From: DATNIC01 sp035604635
GTDB lineage: Bacteria > Vulcanimicrobiota > Vulcanimicrobiia > Vulcanimicrobiales > Vulcanimicrobiaceae
Reading direction: 5' to 3'
NCBI GenBank assembly: GCA_035604635.1
Contig: DATNIC010000252.1
Span: 1-40,894, forward strand
DNA length: 40,894 nt
Part shown: positions 1-7,546 of the stretch, piece after piece
How positions within the stretch are numbered: the first letter of the stretch is position 1
Layout of the letters: each line of letters begins with the position of its first letter
The notes under the pieces: model-generated
Database searches by the model: none
What the model saw: the letters and a program-made list of their open reading frames with translations, nothing else
Told to the model about the DNA's origin: nothing
Position numbers and translations under genes: made by a program

Positions 1-1
1 A

Positions 2-739
2 AAGCCGATCTCGTGCTGGGCCGGCTGGGGCCTGGCGCGCAACAACAAGCCGATCGATCTGCAGCTGCTGCGGACGCAGCTCGACGACGGCGTCACCGCC
101 ATTTGGCTGCCGATAGCCAACAGCGCCAACACCCTTTCGAAGATCGGCGCAAGAGAACGCATGTGGGACAAGGACGCCGATCCGAACGCGCATACCGGCC
201 CCCTGCCGTGGGACGAAGCGGTGAAGCGCGGTTTCTACATGCTTGACGACCGGGGAAAGCTCAAGACCGAGTATGCGGAGGCGGTCCGCATGGTCGCCGG
301 TTACGGCCGCGCCTTGTTCTTCGGGCACCCGACGCACGAGGAGCTATGGGCCGTCCTCGATCTGCTCGACGCCCTCGGGCATCGGCTAGCGGTCGTCGAT
401 CACCCATTCAGTCCGTTCGTCGACTTGACGATCGACGAGATGCGGCAAGTCGCGGCGAAAGGCGTTTTGCTCAACTTCACTTACGACGAGCTCTCGCCGA
501 TGATGGGCATCGATCCGGGAAAGATGTACGAGGCGATTCGTACGGTCGGCGTCGAGTACTTCACGCTCTCGAGCGACGCCGGCGATCCGCTCTTTCCCAA
601 CTCAGTGGAATGCATGCGCATGATCGCGGGTTACATGATGGCGTACGGCTGCACGAAAGACGAGATCGAGATCCTCGTCACGCGAAATCCGGCGAAGGTC
701 GTCGGCCTCGAAGCGGCTATCGTATCGCCTCGGAATTGA
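2..739 (+). CDS. DUF6282 family metal-dependent hydrolase-like protein, 5'-truncated
   Basis: The reading frame is open from base 2, so the N-terminus lies outside the window; 245 residues remain. It resembles the C-terminal three quarters of the DUF6282 protein at 26886-27836: both have a W-F/L-P segment early, a G-H-x3-x-E segment (here FGHPTHEE), a later D/T-H-P-x-F/E segment (VDHPFSPF), and a C-terminal helix ending in an N-x-A/R-x-V/I-x-G pattern. These histidines suggest a PHP/amidohydrolase-like metal site. That is an inference; the family has no assigned reaction that I know of. The expected H-x-H near the N-terminus is off the window. Its 3' end overlaps the binding-protein gene on the opposite strand by 23 bp. 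Family assignment is fairly secure, function is not. Confidence 0.75.
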   Translation, partial: KPISCWAGWGLARNNKPIDLQLLRTQLDDGVTAIWLPIANSANTLSKIGARERMWDKDADPNAHTGPLPWDEAVKRGFYMLDDRGKLKTEYAEAVRMVAGYGRALFFGHPTHEELWAVLDLLDALGHRLAVVDHPFSPFVDLTIDEMRQVAAKGVLLNFTYDELSPMMGIDPGKMYEAIRTVGVEYFTLSSDAGDPLFPNSVECMRMIAGYMMAYGCTKDEIEILVTRNPAKVVGLEAAIVSPRN

Positions 740-1670
740 TGATCTCGCCTGCGGGGAACGCCTTGGCGATGACCTCGTACTTGGCGGTCGCGTCGATCAC
801 GGGCTGAAGCAGAGCGGCGTTGAGGCGATCGCCGTAGAGCGTGCGGGCCATATTCTGCGCGACCTCGGGCGGGAGCTTCGCGTATTTCACCAGGATCGGC
901 GCCGAGAGCGTCGGATTCTTGTTCGCCCATTCTCCGGTCTCGCGGATCACTTGCGCGAACTTGCGCACGAGGTCGGGATGCGCCGAAGCCCACGCGGAGG
1001 TCGTGACGTAACCGCTGACGAGAAAGCGGCTCGCGATCCCGGCATCGCCGAGGGATATGATCCGGTATTTGCCCTTGTTGAACGTGATGAACGGCTCAGC
1101 CATTGCGGCTGCGTCGATCTGACCTTGATCGAGCGCGGTCGGCATCTGCGGATACGGCATCTCGATGAACTTGACCGTTTTCGAGTCACCGCCGTTCTTG
1201 TCGATCCAGGCCATCGTCGGTATTTGGTTGACGTTTTTTAGGCCGTTGACCGCGACGGTTTTCCCGCTGAAGTCCTTGGCCGAGCGAATCGGCGAGCTCT
1301 GCGTCACCGCGATAAAATACGTCGGCTGATTCGCCGCGTAGAAAGCAGCGGGTGCGATATACGTAAACGGGACGCCGCGCGAGTGGCCGGACGCGACCGA
1401 GACGAGATCGGAGAGTCCGATGTCGAGCGCACCGGCGAGAACGGCTTGGGCGACGGCGCCGCCGTTCGTGAATTGCTGCACCTCGACATTGAGTCCGGCC
1501 TTCTTGAAATAGCCTTGGTCGACCGCGTAGAAAACCTCGCCCGAAAAATCGGCGGGGACTGCACCGACGCGGATCGTGACCTCTTGAGCGAGCGTGACCG
1601 CCGGGATGACGAGGGCTATACCCGCAGCGGTACCGGCCCGCAGCGCCGAGCGACGTGTGAGTCTAGTCAT
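717..1670 (-). CDS. ABC transporter substrate-binding protein (NMT1/TauA-like), orphan
   Basis: A 317-residue periplasmic solute-binding protein of the NMT1/THI5/SsuA type. The N-terminus has a Tat-like signal (TRRSALRAG, hydrophobic core, TLAQ cleavage region). The mature part opens with the family pattern of a first strand, then a YFKKAGL segment, then a G-A-L-D-I-G segment, with AWIDKNGGD mid-protein. The ATG at 1670 is chosen because GGAGA lies about 10 nt upstream; a longer frame exists but adds unlikely residues. It follows the UbiD gene by 76 bp on the same strand. No permease or ATPase is adjacent, so it may feed the transporter at 25331-26889 (inference). It is clearly paralogous to the protein at 37692-38612, sharing the AWID-NGGD and GYF-KAGL segments. 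Confidence 0.88.
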   Translation of the reverse strand: MTRLTRRSALRAGTAAGIALVIPAVTLAQEVTIRVGAVPADFSGEVFYAVDQGYFKKAGLNVEVQQFTNGGAVAQAVLAGALDIGLSDLVSVASGHSRGVPFTYIAPAAFYAANQPTYFIAVTQSSPIRSAKDFSGKTVAVNGLKNVNQIPTMAWIDKNGGDSKTVKFIEMPYPQMPTALDQGQIDAAAMAEPFITFNKGKYRIISLGDAGIASRFLVSGYVTTSAWASAHPDLVRKFAQVIRETGEWANKNPTLSAPILVKYAKLPPEVAQNMARTLYGDRLNAALLQPVIDATAKYEVIAKAFPAGEIINSEAIR

Positions 1671-1711
1671 TGAAAAACCATCTCCATAGAGCATCCCTAG
1701 GTGGCCACCGT

Positions 1712-1730
1712 CGCGCGCCTCCGGCGCGCG
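1712..1730. other. Intercistronic GC hairpin between ubiD-like gene and binding-protein gene
   Basis: A perfect 8-bp stem (CGCGCGCC / GGCGCGCG) with a 3-nt loop lies in the 76-bp gap between the UbiD stop and the binding-protein start. Reading in the direction of transcription (minus strand) no T-run follows, so it is not a standard intrinsic terminator. It could protect the upstream mRNA 3' end or set unequal expression of the two genes. Confidence 0.5.
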
Positions 1731-1746
1731 TTCTGCATCGTTATCG

Positions 1747-3354
1747 TTAAATCTGGTCGTTCGGGACGGAAGGGACCTGGCGGCCGCGGAGCTTTTCGCC
1801 GGTCTCAAAGTACCGGCCGCTCTCGGCAAGACGCGCTTCTTCTTCATTTTCTTGCGTCCACCCGGTGAACGCATAACCGAACCACGGCGTTCGCAAATCG
1901 AGTGCCGGCAACCCCTCGGCTTCCCAGCGCGCCTTCGCAGCATCCATATAATGCTGGGGCGGGAGCGAGACCGGCAGATAGGGATGCTCGCGGCACGCGT
2001 TGATCAGCATCGCCGATGCGCCCTGACCGTCGGGATAGGCGTACTGACGCGGATCGCTCGACGGCGTCACGGACGGATCGAGCCGCGGAACCTTCCCGCG
2101 AATGATCTCGACGTCGCGGTGCGGCTGCATGCTATACGAAAGTGCCCAAATGACCGCATCCATCGAGTCGGGATCGATGTCCGCGTCGACGGCGATGAAT
2201 ATCTTGCCGAGCGACGGATCGAAGGCCGCGGCGGAACGCAGTGCCTGCCACGGCTGTCCGAGCGCCGGACGATCGAGCTGGATGATGAAGAGCATGTTGC
2301 AGCTCGCGAGCTCGTGAGAAGCGACCTTCGTCACGGAGGGTATGTTACAGTTCTCACGCAGATGCCGCAGGTAAATCGCGTCGAAGGCGGTCTTGCGCAT
2401 CACCGTGCTCTCGCTCGGCGGAAACTCGCTGATGATCCCTTGATAGATCGGCGAGCGGCGATACGTGATCGCCGTGACCTCCATGAATTTCTCGATCTTG
2501 CGCGGACCGAGATAACCGCTGGCTTCGCCGAACGGCGCCTCCGGCTCGAGCACATCGGTCCGGATGCGGCCTTCGATGACGATCTCCGCGTGCGCGGGGA
2601 CGACGCAATCGACGCTCTCCGCCGGAACGACCTCGATCGCTTCACCGTTGAGCGCACCGGCCAAGCCGAACTCGTCGACGCCGTAGGGCACTTTGCTAGC
2701 CGATGCTAATAAGAGCGCCGGCGGTCCGCCGACGAACACCGCCGCTTCGAGATGGTGGCCGCGGCGCCGCGCCTTTTCCCACTGCAGCGCGAGGTGCTGC
2801 GTCGGCACGTCCGTCTGGCAACCGATCCGGTCCGGCGCTTTGATCATCCCGCGATAGATGCCGAGGTTGTACGCACCGGTCTCGGGATCGCGCGTCACCC
2901 AGCTCCCGGCCGTCAGGAACGGCGCCGGATCGAATCCCGGCGTCGAGATCAGGTGCGGGAAGAGGTCGACGCCTTCACCCAAGTCGGGCGCGCGCAAGAC
3001 GACTTCTTTCACCGGTGCGTTCGCGCGATCGACGAGCCGCGGCGGGAGATGATTGCTCTGCACCTGCGCCCACTTTTTGGGAATCTCGTCCGGCGCGACG
3101 CCGAGCGCCGCGCCGTAAATCTCGCGCGAGCTCCCGAGCGATCCGAGGACGACCGAGCCGTCGAAGGAGCGCCCGCGCGCGTCGGTCACGTTGCGAAACC
3201 AAAACGCCTTGCGCTGCGCTTCCGGGAGGCCACGAAACTGCAAGCGGACGAACGGGACGATCTCCGTGTCCTTGCTCATCCGCGCGTCGATCGTACGCAG
3301 CAAACCGCGCTGTTCGAGCGCGGCGAGATACTCGCGCAGGTCGCGATACGCCAT
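1747..3354 (-). CDS. UbiD-family prenylated-FMN decarboxylase
   Basis: A 535-residue UbiD-family protein, the normal length. UbiD enzymes use prenylated FMN, made by UbiX, for reversible decarboxylation of aromatic, heteroaromatic or unsaturated acids. The catalytic E-x-P-F-G-E signature is present with glutamates at 272 and 277, and an IYRGM segment supplies the conserved arginine of the active site. The ATG at 3354 overlaps the stop of the upstream monooxygenase gene (TAATG), which implies translational coupling. The context (flavin monooxygenase before it, solute-binding protein after it) argues for catabolism rather than ubiquinone synthesis. The substrate is unknown. No UbiX gene is in the window. 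It is a paralogue of 36051-37679 but not close enough to look like a recent duplication. Confidence 0.92.
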   Translation of the reverse strand: MAYRDLREYLAALEQRGLLRTIDARMSKDTEIVPFVRLQFRGLPEAQRKAFWFRNVTDARGRSFDGSVVLGSLGSSREIYGAALGVAPDEIPKKWAQVQSNHLPPRLVDRANAPVKEVVLRAPDLGEGVDLFPHLISTPGFDPAPFLTAGSWVTRDPETGAYNLGIYRGMIKAPDRIGCQTDVPTQHLALQWEKARRRGHHLEAAVFVGGPPALLLASASKVPYGVDEFGLAGALNGEAIEVVPAESVDCVVPAHAEIVIEGRIRTDVLEPEAPFGEASGYLGPRKIEKFMEVTAITYRRSPIYQGIISEFPPSESTVMRKTAFDAIYLRHLRENCNIPSVTKVASHELASCNMLFIIQLDRPALGQPWQALRSAAAFDPSLGKIFIAVDADIDPDSMDAVIWALSYSMQPHRDVEIIRGKVPRLDPSVTPSSDPRQYAYPDGQGASAMLINACREHPYLPVSLPPQHYMDAAKARWEAEGLPALDLRTPWFGYAFTGWTQENEEEARLAESGRYFETGEKLRGRQVPSVPNDQI

Positions 3355-4805
3355 TACTTGGCGAGCTGTCGCTGCGGTTCGCTCGTGACGTCGGTCCGCC
3401 CGTCTTTATCGTACCCCCCGAGCGCCCGTTCGACGAGGCCGAGCGCGCTCTGCCAATCGTACAAACGCCACATATGGCCCTTCGTGATGAAGGGCGCGCC
3501 CGCGTAGAACATCTCGTACGAAACGTGGCGTCCGGCGAATTCCGAGCCGATCGCATCCCAGGCAAGCTTCATCAGCTTCGTCCGCTCGAGCGACGGATCG
3601 GCGCCGGGGATGTTGTGCGTCACGTCCGCGGCGATCAGCCCGCCCCCGCAGAGCTCGCGCATTTTGTCGATCACCAGCGGATAGAACTGCGACTGGAAGA
3701 GCATGTTGGTGTAGAGCTCCGCTTGGCCCGGACGGCACACGCCCTCCGCGTCGATCGACGAATGCTCTTCCTGCGCGAGGACGAGCCCTTCGACGAGCGC
3801 GGCGTGCGCCGCGATCTCCCCGACCATCCCTTGAACGGCCGGGTTCTTTGCATTGCCCGTCATCTCGGCGATCTTCCGCGCCAGGCCCGCGATGAACTTC
3901 ATTTTGATCGCGTAGCGGATCTGGGCCTGATTGTTGCCGAGCATGTGCGCGGGCGACTCGTAGAACTGGGCGTGTGCGAGCTCGATGTTCTTGTAGACGA
4001 AGACGTGTTCCCACGGAACGAAGACTTCGTCATAGACCAAAAGCGAGTCGGTCTCGTCGAAGCGCGACGCCAGCGGATAATCGAACACGCTGGACGCCGC
4101 CTCGGCATACGAACGGCGCGAGTAGATGCGTACGCCGGGCGCACCGCACGGGACGGCGACGGAGATCGCATAACTCTCTTCGCCCGGCTTCATCGGGTGG
4201 ATGTTCGAGAGAAAGATCCAGTCGGAGATCGCCGAGCCGGTGCCGAGCATCGCGGCGCCCTTGATCACGATTCCGTCCGGCTCTTCGCGCAGCACGCCCG
4301 CATAGAGAAAATCGTCCTTTTGCTCGTTCGCCGCCTTCGAGCGATCGATCTGCGGCGGGACGATCGTGTACGTTGCGTAGAGGTCCTCGTCGCGCAGACG
4401 CTCGTAGAAGGCGACGACGTTCTTCGCGAAGCGGTCGCCGCCGCGCGCGAACAGGCTCGGCCAGCTCGCGAACCCCGCGAAGAAGCCGGCGACGTGATCG
4501 GGCGTACGGCCCATGAAGCCGAACGACTCCTCGGCCCAACGTGCTATGGCAAGCCGGCGCAAGCGCAAGTCGTCCTTCGTCCGCGGGATCATGTAGACGC
4601 GGTTGACGGGCTCGCCGGTCTTCGGCGACGGATACGTCATCAGTTCGCGATTGCGCGGATCGCGTGCGAGGTCGAAGAGCCCCGCGATCGACTGCACGGC
4701 CGCGGCGAACGCGGGATGCGTCGTCACGTCGCCCGCAAGCTCGCCGTCGATGTAGACACGGCGGCGGTCCCGCAAGCCGGCGATGTATTCCGATCCTGAC
4801 CGCAT
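3354..4805 (-). CDS. HpaB-type flavin-dependent monooxygenase (4-hydroxyphenylacetate 3-hydroxylase family)
   Basis: A 483-residue oxygenase component of the two-component HpaB family, which uses FADH2 from a separate reductase to hydroxylate phenols and related rings. The ATG at 4805 is chosen because GGAGGT sits 6 nt upstream; a Met six codons earlier would put that site inside the gene. The family G-R-x-P-D segment is present at 99-103 with Arg100. The position usually held by Tyr (T. thermophilus HpaB Tyr104) is His104. In the usual T-H of the next substrate-binding segment the histidine is replaced by Tyr146 (ATYTIVPPQ). The substrate is therefore unlikely to be 4-hydroxyphenylacetate itself. 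A good promoter lies just upstream. No HpaC-like reductase is nearby. Confidence 0.9.
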   Translation of the reverse strand: MRSGSEYIAGLRDRRRVYIDGELAGDVTTHPAFAAAVQSIAGLFDLARDPRNRELMTYPSPKTGEPVNRVYMIPRTKDDLRLRRLAIARWAEESFGFMGRTPDHVAGFFAGFASWPSLFARGGDRFAKNVVAFYERLRDEDLYATYTIVPPQIDRSKAANEQKDDFLYAGVLREEPDGIVIKGAAMLGTGSAISDWIFLSNIHPMKPGEESYAISVAVPCGAPGVRIYSRRSYAEAASSVFDYPLASRFDETDSLLVYDEVFVPWEHVFVYKNIELAHAQFYESPAHMLGNNQAQIRYAIKMKFIAGLARKIAEMTGNAKNPAVQGMVGEIAAHAALVEGLVLAQEEHSSIDAEGVCRPGQAELYTNMLFQSQFYPLVIDKMRELCGGGLIAADVTHNIPGADPSLERTKLMKLAWDAIGSEFAGRHVSYEMFYAGAPFITKGHMWRLYDWQSALGLVERALGGYDKDGRTDVTSEPQRQLAK

Positions 4806-4833
4806 GCGCCGACCTCCGAACACGTGTTTCGGG

Positions 4834-4863
4834 ATCGTACTGCGAGCGGCTAGGTTATGTCAA
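4834..4863 (-). promoter_or_regulatory. Sigma70-type promoter for the hpaB-ubiD-binding protein unit
   Basis: On the minus strand TTGACA (4858-4863) is followed after 18 nt by TACGAT (4834-4839). The predicted start near 4827 leaves a 5' UTR of about 22 nt holding the GGAGGT ribosome site (4811-4817). The -35 box is a perfect match and directly abuts the stop of the upstream small gene. Confidence 0.6.
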
Positions 4864-4869
4864 ACAAAA

Positions 4870-5253
4870 TTAGGGTGCGGCGCCATAGACGGCCTCGGCC
4901 TGCACCGTCTCACAGCCCTGGTCGCCGTCGCAGGGATCGCCCGCGTACGGGTGGCTCAACACCGCGACCGTTCGGGCGATGCCTTTGGCCGCCGCGGGCG
5001 TGAAATCGTGGGCGAAGTACCCGACCAGCATCATCAGCGCCATCGCAGCGATCCGGAGCAGCGTTTTCGAGACGCGCGAGCGCAGCCGATAGCTGCGCAA
5101 CGTGATCGGCAGCTTGATCGATTCGAACAGGGCCTGCTGATGCTCGGCGTCGAGAAATCTGAGCTTGAGGCCGCGATCGCGAATGGCTCTGCGCCAAGTC
5201 TCGAACTCGAACTTTCGCCACTCGACCTCATTGGAAACGTGCGGGCGCCTCAT
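4870..5253 (-). CDS. Small single-pass membrane protein, unknown function
   Basis: About 127 residues, not recognised. The N-terminal half is soluble and rich in charged and aromatic residues (EWRKFEFETWRRA). A basic stretch leads into one hydrophobic segment around residues 62-82 (LLRIAAMALMMLVGYFA). The C-terminal tail of about 40 residues carries two cysteines (DPCDGDQGC). The positive-inside rule puts the N-terminus in the cytoplasm. The start is uncertain: the frame stays open upstream and GTG or TTG codons are available, but the ATG at 5253 gives a sensible protein. It lies in line with the flavoprotein/ferredoxin pair, 112 bp after the ferredoxin, and ends just before the hpaB promoter. 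Confidence 0.5.
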   Translation of the reverse strand: MRRPHVSNEVEWRKFEFETWRRAIRDRGLKLRFLDAEHQQALFESIKLPITLRSYRLRSRVSKTLLRIAAMALMMLVGYFAHDFTPAAAKGIARTVAVLSHPYAGDPCDGDQGCETVQAEAVYGAAP

Positions 5254-5365
5254 GATGTACTCATCGGCATCTTCGGCGCGCCGCACGGGCGCCGCCGCTA
5301 TCACTTTCCACAGCGCCGAAGTTCCGCTTTGCAACAAACGGACATGACGACTAAAGTCGGATCGG

Positions 5366-5674
5366 CTACGAAAGCTCCGTGACCAGATCGCGGATCCAGC
5401 GCGGTTTCCGCAACGGCTCGATCCGGACGGTCGCCCCTTCGACCGCGCGCCGCGTGCACAGGTAGTCGGGCTTGCCGTCGATCGTCGCCGAACATTCCTT
5501 GCACGCGTTCGCGCGGCACGAAAAGCGCACCGCAAGCGACGGATCGACGTTTTGACGGATCCAAATCAGCGCGTCGAGCAAGGTCAGCCCAGGCTCGAAC
5601 GGGATCGTGTACTCGCGGACACTCGGCTCCTGGCCGGGCAGCCCCCGCGTCACCGCAAGCGTCGTCGTCTTCAC
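5366..5674 (-). CDS. Single-domain [2Fe-2S] ferredoxin related to the SdhB/FrdB N-terminal domain
   Basis: A 102-residue protein with the plant-type [2Fe-2S] pattern seen at the front of succinate dehydrogenase/fumarate reductase iron-sulfur subunits: SCRANACKEC, then Cys after DGKPDYL (C-x4-C-x2-C-x11-C), followed by a short domain end (RIEPLRKPRWIRDL) that in SdhB leads to the second domain. The second half with the [4Fe-4S] and [3Fe-4S] clusters is absent, and no second frame supplies it, so this is a natural one-domain version rather than an obvious frameshift. The start is GTG at 5674, 5 bp after the SdhA-like stop. It probably accepts electrons from that flavoprotein, or serves the HpaB-type enzyme downstream (inference). 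Confidence 0.82.
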   Translation of the reverse strand: MKTTTLAVTRGLPGQEPSVREYTIPFEPGLTLLDALIWIRQNVDPSLAVRFSCRANACKECSATIDGKPDYLCTRRAVEGATVRIEPLRKPRWIRDLVTELS

Positions 5675-5679
5675 AGGGC

Positions 5680-7407
5680 TCAGGATGAGCCTCGTGCAGC
5701 GGCGCCAGGATGGCGAGGAGCTGCCAGGGCGACCGCCGGCGCGACGTCCTCGATGTGCCAGCCGTCGGGCCCGAGCCGGAACGCTCGGCTGACCGCAACC
5801 TCGTCCTGCTCGGGAAAGTCCAAGCGGACCTGCGCACCGCGCGTCTCGCGACGCGCCAGCGCACCGCGCACGATCGTCTCGCTGACCGCAATCATGTTTT
5901 GCAGCTCGACCTTTTCCTGAAGGTTGATCGCAAAGGCAGGCTGCGGCGCGAGCGCCGTGCCTTCGACCTCATCCTTGAGAGCGGCGAGCTCATCGAGGGC
6001 GATCGCGAGCCCGTCGGCAGTGCGCAGCGGTCCGGCCCCGGTCTCCATGATGTTCTGCAACCGAACTCGCAATGCACCGATTGGGACGTCGTCGCGCTCG
6101 ACCTTGCGCGGATGCCACAAATGCTGCAACCGCGTCCACTCTTCTCGCGTCACGTGATCCAGCACGCGCGGTCCGCTCGCGGAGGAGCGCGCCGCCGCGG
6201 TCTCACCGGCGATCCGGCCGGTGACGAGCGCTTCCGTAATCGCATTGCCCGACAGGCGATTGGCGCCGTGCATCCCGTAGATCGCCTCGCCGCAAGCGAG
6301 CAGGCCGTCGACGCCGGTCCGCATCGCCGTATCGACCTCGATGCCGCTCAGGAAATAGTGCGCGGTCGGTGCGACCTCGACCATGTCGCGCGTCAAGTCG
6401 ATCCCCTGCTGCTCGAGGATCCCGATGACGGGACCGAAGCCCTCCTTGAGCTTCTCCGGTTCGATCATGCGGAAATCCAGCCACACGCCGCCGTGCGGCG
6501 AGCCGCGGCCGGCTTCGACTTCGCTCAAGATCGCGTAGCTCGCTTGATCGCGGGGCGCGCTGTACTTCCCCGAGACCTCGCCCGTGTAGTGGTGCATGAA
6601 CTCTTCGAACTTGCCGTTGAGCAGCCGGCCGCCGAGCTTGTAGCGGAACGGGTCCCACATGATCGGATCGAGGTGGACGAGCGGCGGATACAAGTGTGCG
6701 ATCGGGAAAAATTGGACGAACTCCATGTCGCGCAAGGTTGCCCCGGCCTCGGCGGCGAGGACGAACCCGTCGCCGGTCATGTTCGACGACGCGCTGTTGC
6801 GCTTGTAGACCGCGGTGAGACCGCCGGTCGCGACGATCACCGTGTGCGCGCAGATCGCAACGGGCGCTAAGTCTTCGATCGCAAAGCCGATCGCGCCGGT
6901 GACCCGTTCGCCGTCCTTGACGATCTTCGTCACCATCACGTTCGCGAGGCGGCGGATCTTCTGGTGGCGACGCACGACGCTGCGCAAAGCTTGCGAGACC
7001 GCGTCGCCGGTGCGCAGCACGTCGACGTAAACGCAGCGGCGGCGCGAGTGTCCGGGCGCGACGACTTGGCTGTACTTTCCGTCGGGCGTGCGCGCCCAGT
7101 TCGCGCCGTATTTTTCGACTTCGAGGATCACTTCGGGGCCGCGCGCGCAGATCGCGCGGACGATCGCGGGATCGGCCAAGCCGCGCGCGCCGGCGAGCGT
7201 ATCCTCGACGTGCAAATCGACGCTGTCCGGCTCGGCAGACGCGAGCGCGACCGCCGTCGTCATCTGAGCCATGATCGTCGCGCCGCCCCGGCCGATCAAG
7301 CTCTTGTCCGCAATGACGACCGTTCGACCCGCCGAAGCCGCGGCGTGCGCGGCCATCAGCCCGGCAGCGCCGGACCCGATCACGAGCACATCCGCGTTAT
7401 ATTGCAT
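5680..7407 (-). CDS. SdhA/FrdA/AprA-like FAD-dependent oxidoreductase
   Basis: A 575-residue flavoprotein. The dinucleotide-binding motif GSGAAGLMAA is near residue 11 and the FAD-binding HGANRLSGNA segment lies in the C-terminal half, followed by the helical capping region of the family. The covalent-FAD histidine of true SdhA (S-H-T-x-A-x-Q-G-G) is missing; here the segment reads GRGGATIMAQ. The QFHPT substrate motif reads QFFPIAH, so the usual histidine is a Phe. The substrate is thus probably not succinate or fumarate. The ATG at 7407 is chosen because the FAD motif begins at once; a GTG three codons upstream is possible. It is first in line before the mini-ferredoxin and divergent from a MocR regulator. 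Confidence 0.87.
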   Translation of the reverse strand: MQYNADVLVIGSGAAGLMAAHAAASAGRTVVIADKSLIGRGGATIMAQMTTAVALASAEPDSVDLHVEDTLAGARGLADPAIVRAICARGPEVILEVEKYGANWARTPDGKYSQVVAPGHSRRRCVYVDVLRTGDAVSQALRSVVRRHQKIRRLANVMVTKIVKDGERVTGAIGFAIEDLAPVAICAHTVIVATGGLTAVYKRNSASSNMTGDGFVLAAEAGATLRDMEFVQFFPIAHLYPPLVHLDPIMWDPFRYKLGGRLLNGKFEEFMHHYTGEVSGKYSAPRDQASYAILSEVEAGRGSPHGGVWLDFRMIEPEKLKEGFGPVIGILEQQGIDLTRDMVEVAPTAHYFLSGIEVDTAMRTGVDGLLACGEAIYGMHGANRLSGNAITEALVTGRIAGETAAARSSASGPRVLDHVTREEWTRLQHLWHPRKVERDDVPIGALRVRLQNIMETGAGPLRTADGLAIALDELAALKDEVEGTALAPQPAFAINLQEKVELQNMIAVSETIVRGALARRETRGAQVRLDFPEQDEVAVSRAFRLGPDGWHIEDVAPAVALAAPRHPGAAARGSS

Positions 7408-7414
7408 GCGCTTC

Positions 7415-7425
7415 ACTACTGTAGT
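7415..7425. promoter_or_regulatory. Palindrome ACTACTGTAGT in front of the SdhA-like gene
   Basis: An 11-bp perfect palindrome (ACTAC-T-GTAGT) lies 8 nt upstream of the flavoprotein ATG. On the minus strand it contains TACAGT, a -10-like hexamer. A dimeric regulator, possibly the adjacent MocR-type protein, could block transcription here. Binding is inferred only. Confidence 0.4.
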
Positions 7426-7474
7426 TGTTTGGCGGCCCCTCGGGGAATGGTGCTTCGATGGGAAAAGTCGAGGG

Positions 7475-7529
7475 CCGCCGAGGCTGGGGGGCCCCAAGCT
7501 TCGCTTGGGGGGCGCGCAGCCTGGGGCGG
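7475..7529. repeat. Long segmented inverted repeat in the flavoprotein/MocR intergenic region
   Basis: Three nested stem segments face each other: CCGCC (7475-7479) with GGCGG (7525-7529), AGGCT (7481-7485) with AGCCT (7518-7522), and CCCCAAGC (7492-7499) with GCTTGGGG (7503-7510) around a TTC loop. It lies 17 bp before the MocR gene start and would form a stable cruciform or mRNA hairpin. Its compact, segmented form recalls REP-type palindromes, but I see no second copy in this window. Confidence 0.55.
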
Positions 7530-7546
7530 AGCGCCTTAAAACCGGC

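Noticed and set aside
1712..1730. Intrinsic terminator
   Set aside because: No T-run follows the stem on the transcribed strand, so it is listed only as a hairpin.
1747..3354. UbiD as part of ubiquinone biosynthesis
   Set aside because: There are no other ubiquinone genes, and the neighbours are a monooxygenase and an exported binding protein.
3015..4799. Long open frame (594 codons) on the plus strand opposite the UbiD/HpaB genes
   Set aside because: The minus-strand frames are clear HpaB and UbiD family proteins; the plus frame is rich in Arg and Asp with no recognisable motif, as expected from high-GC antisense frames.
7475..7529. Insertion-sequence end
   Set aside because: No transposase, target duplication or partner inverted repeat is visible.
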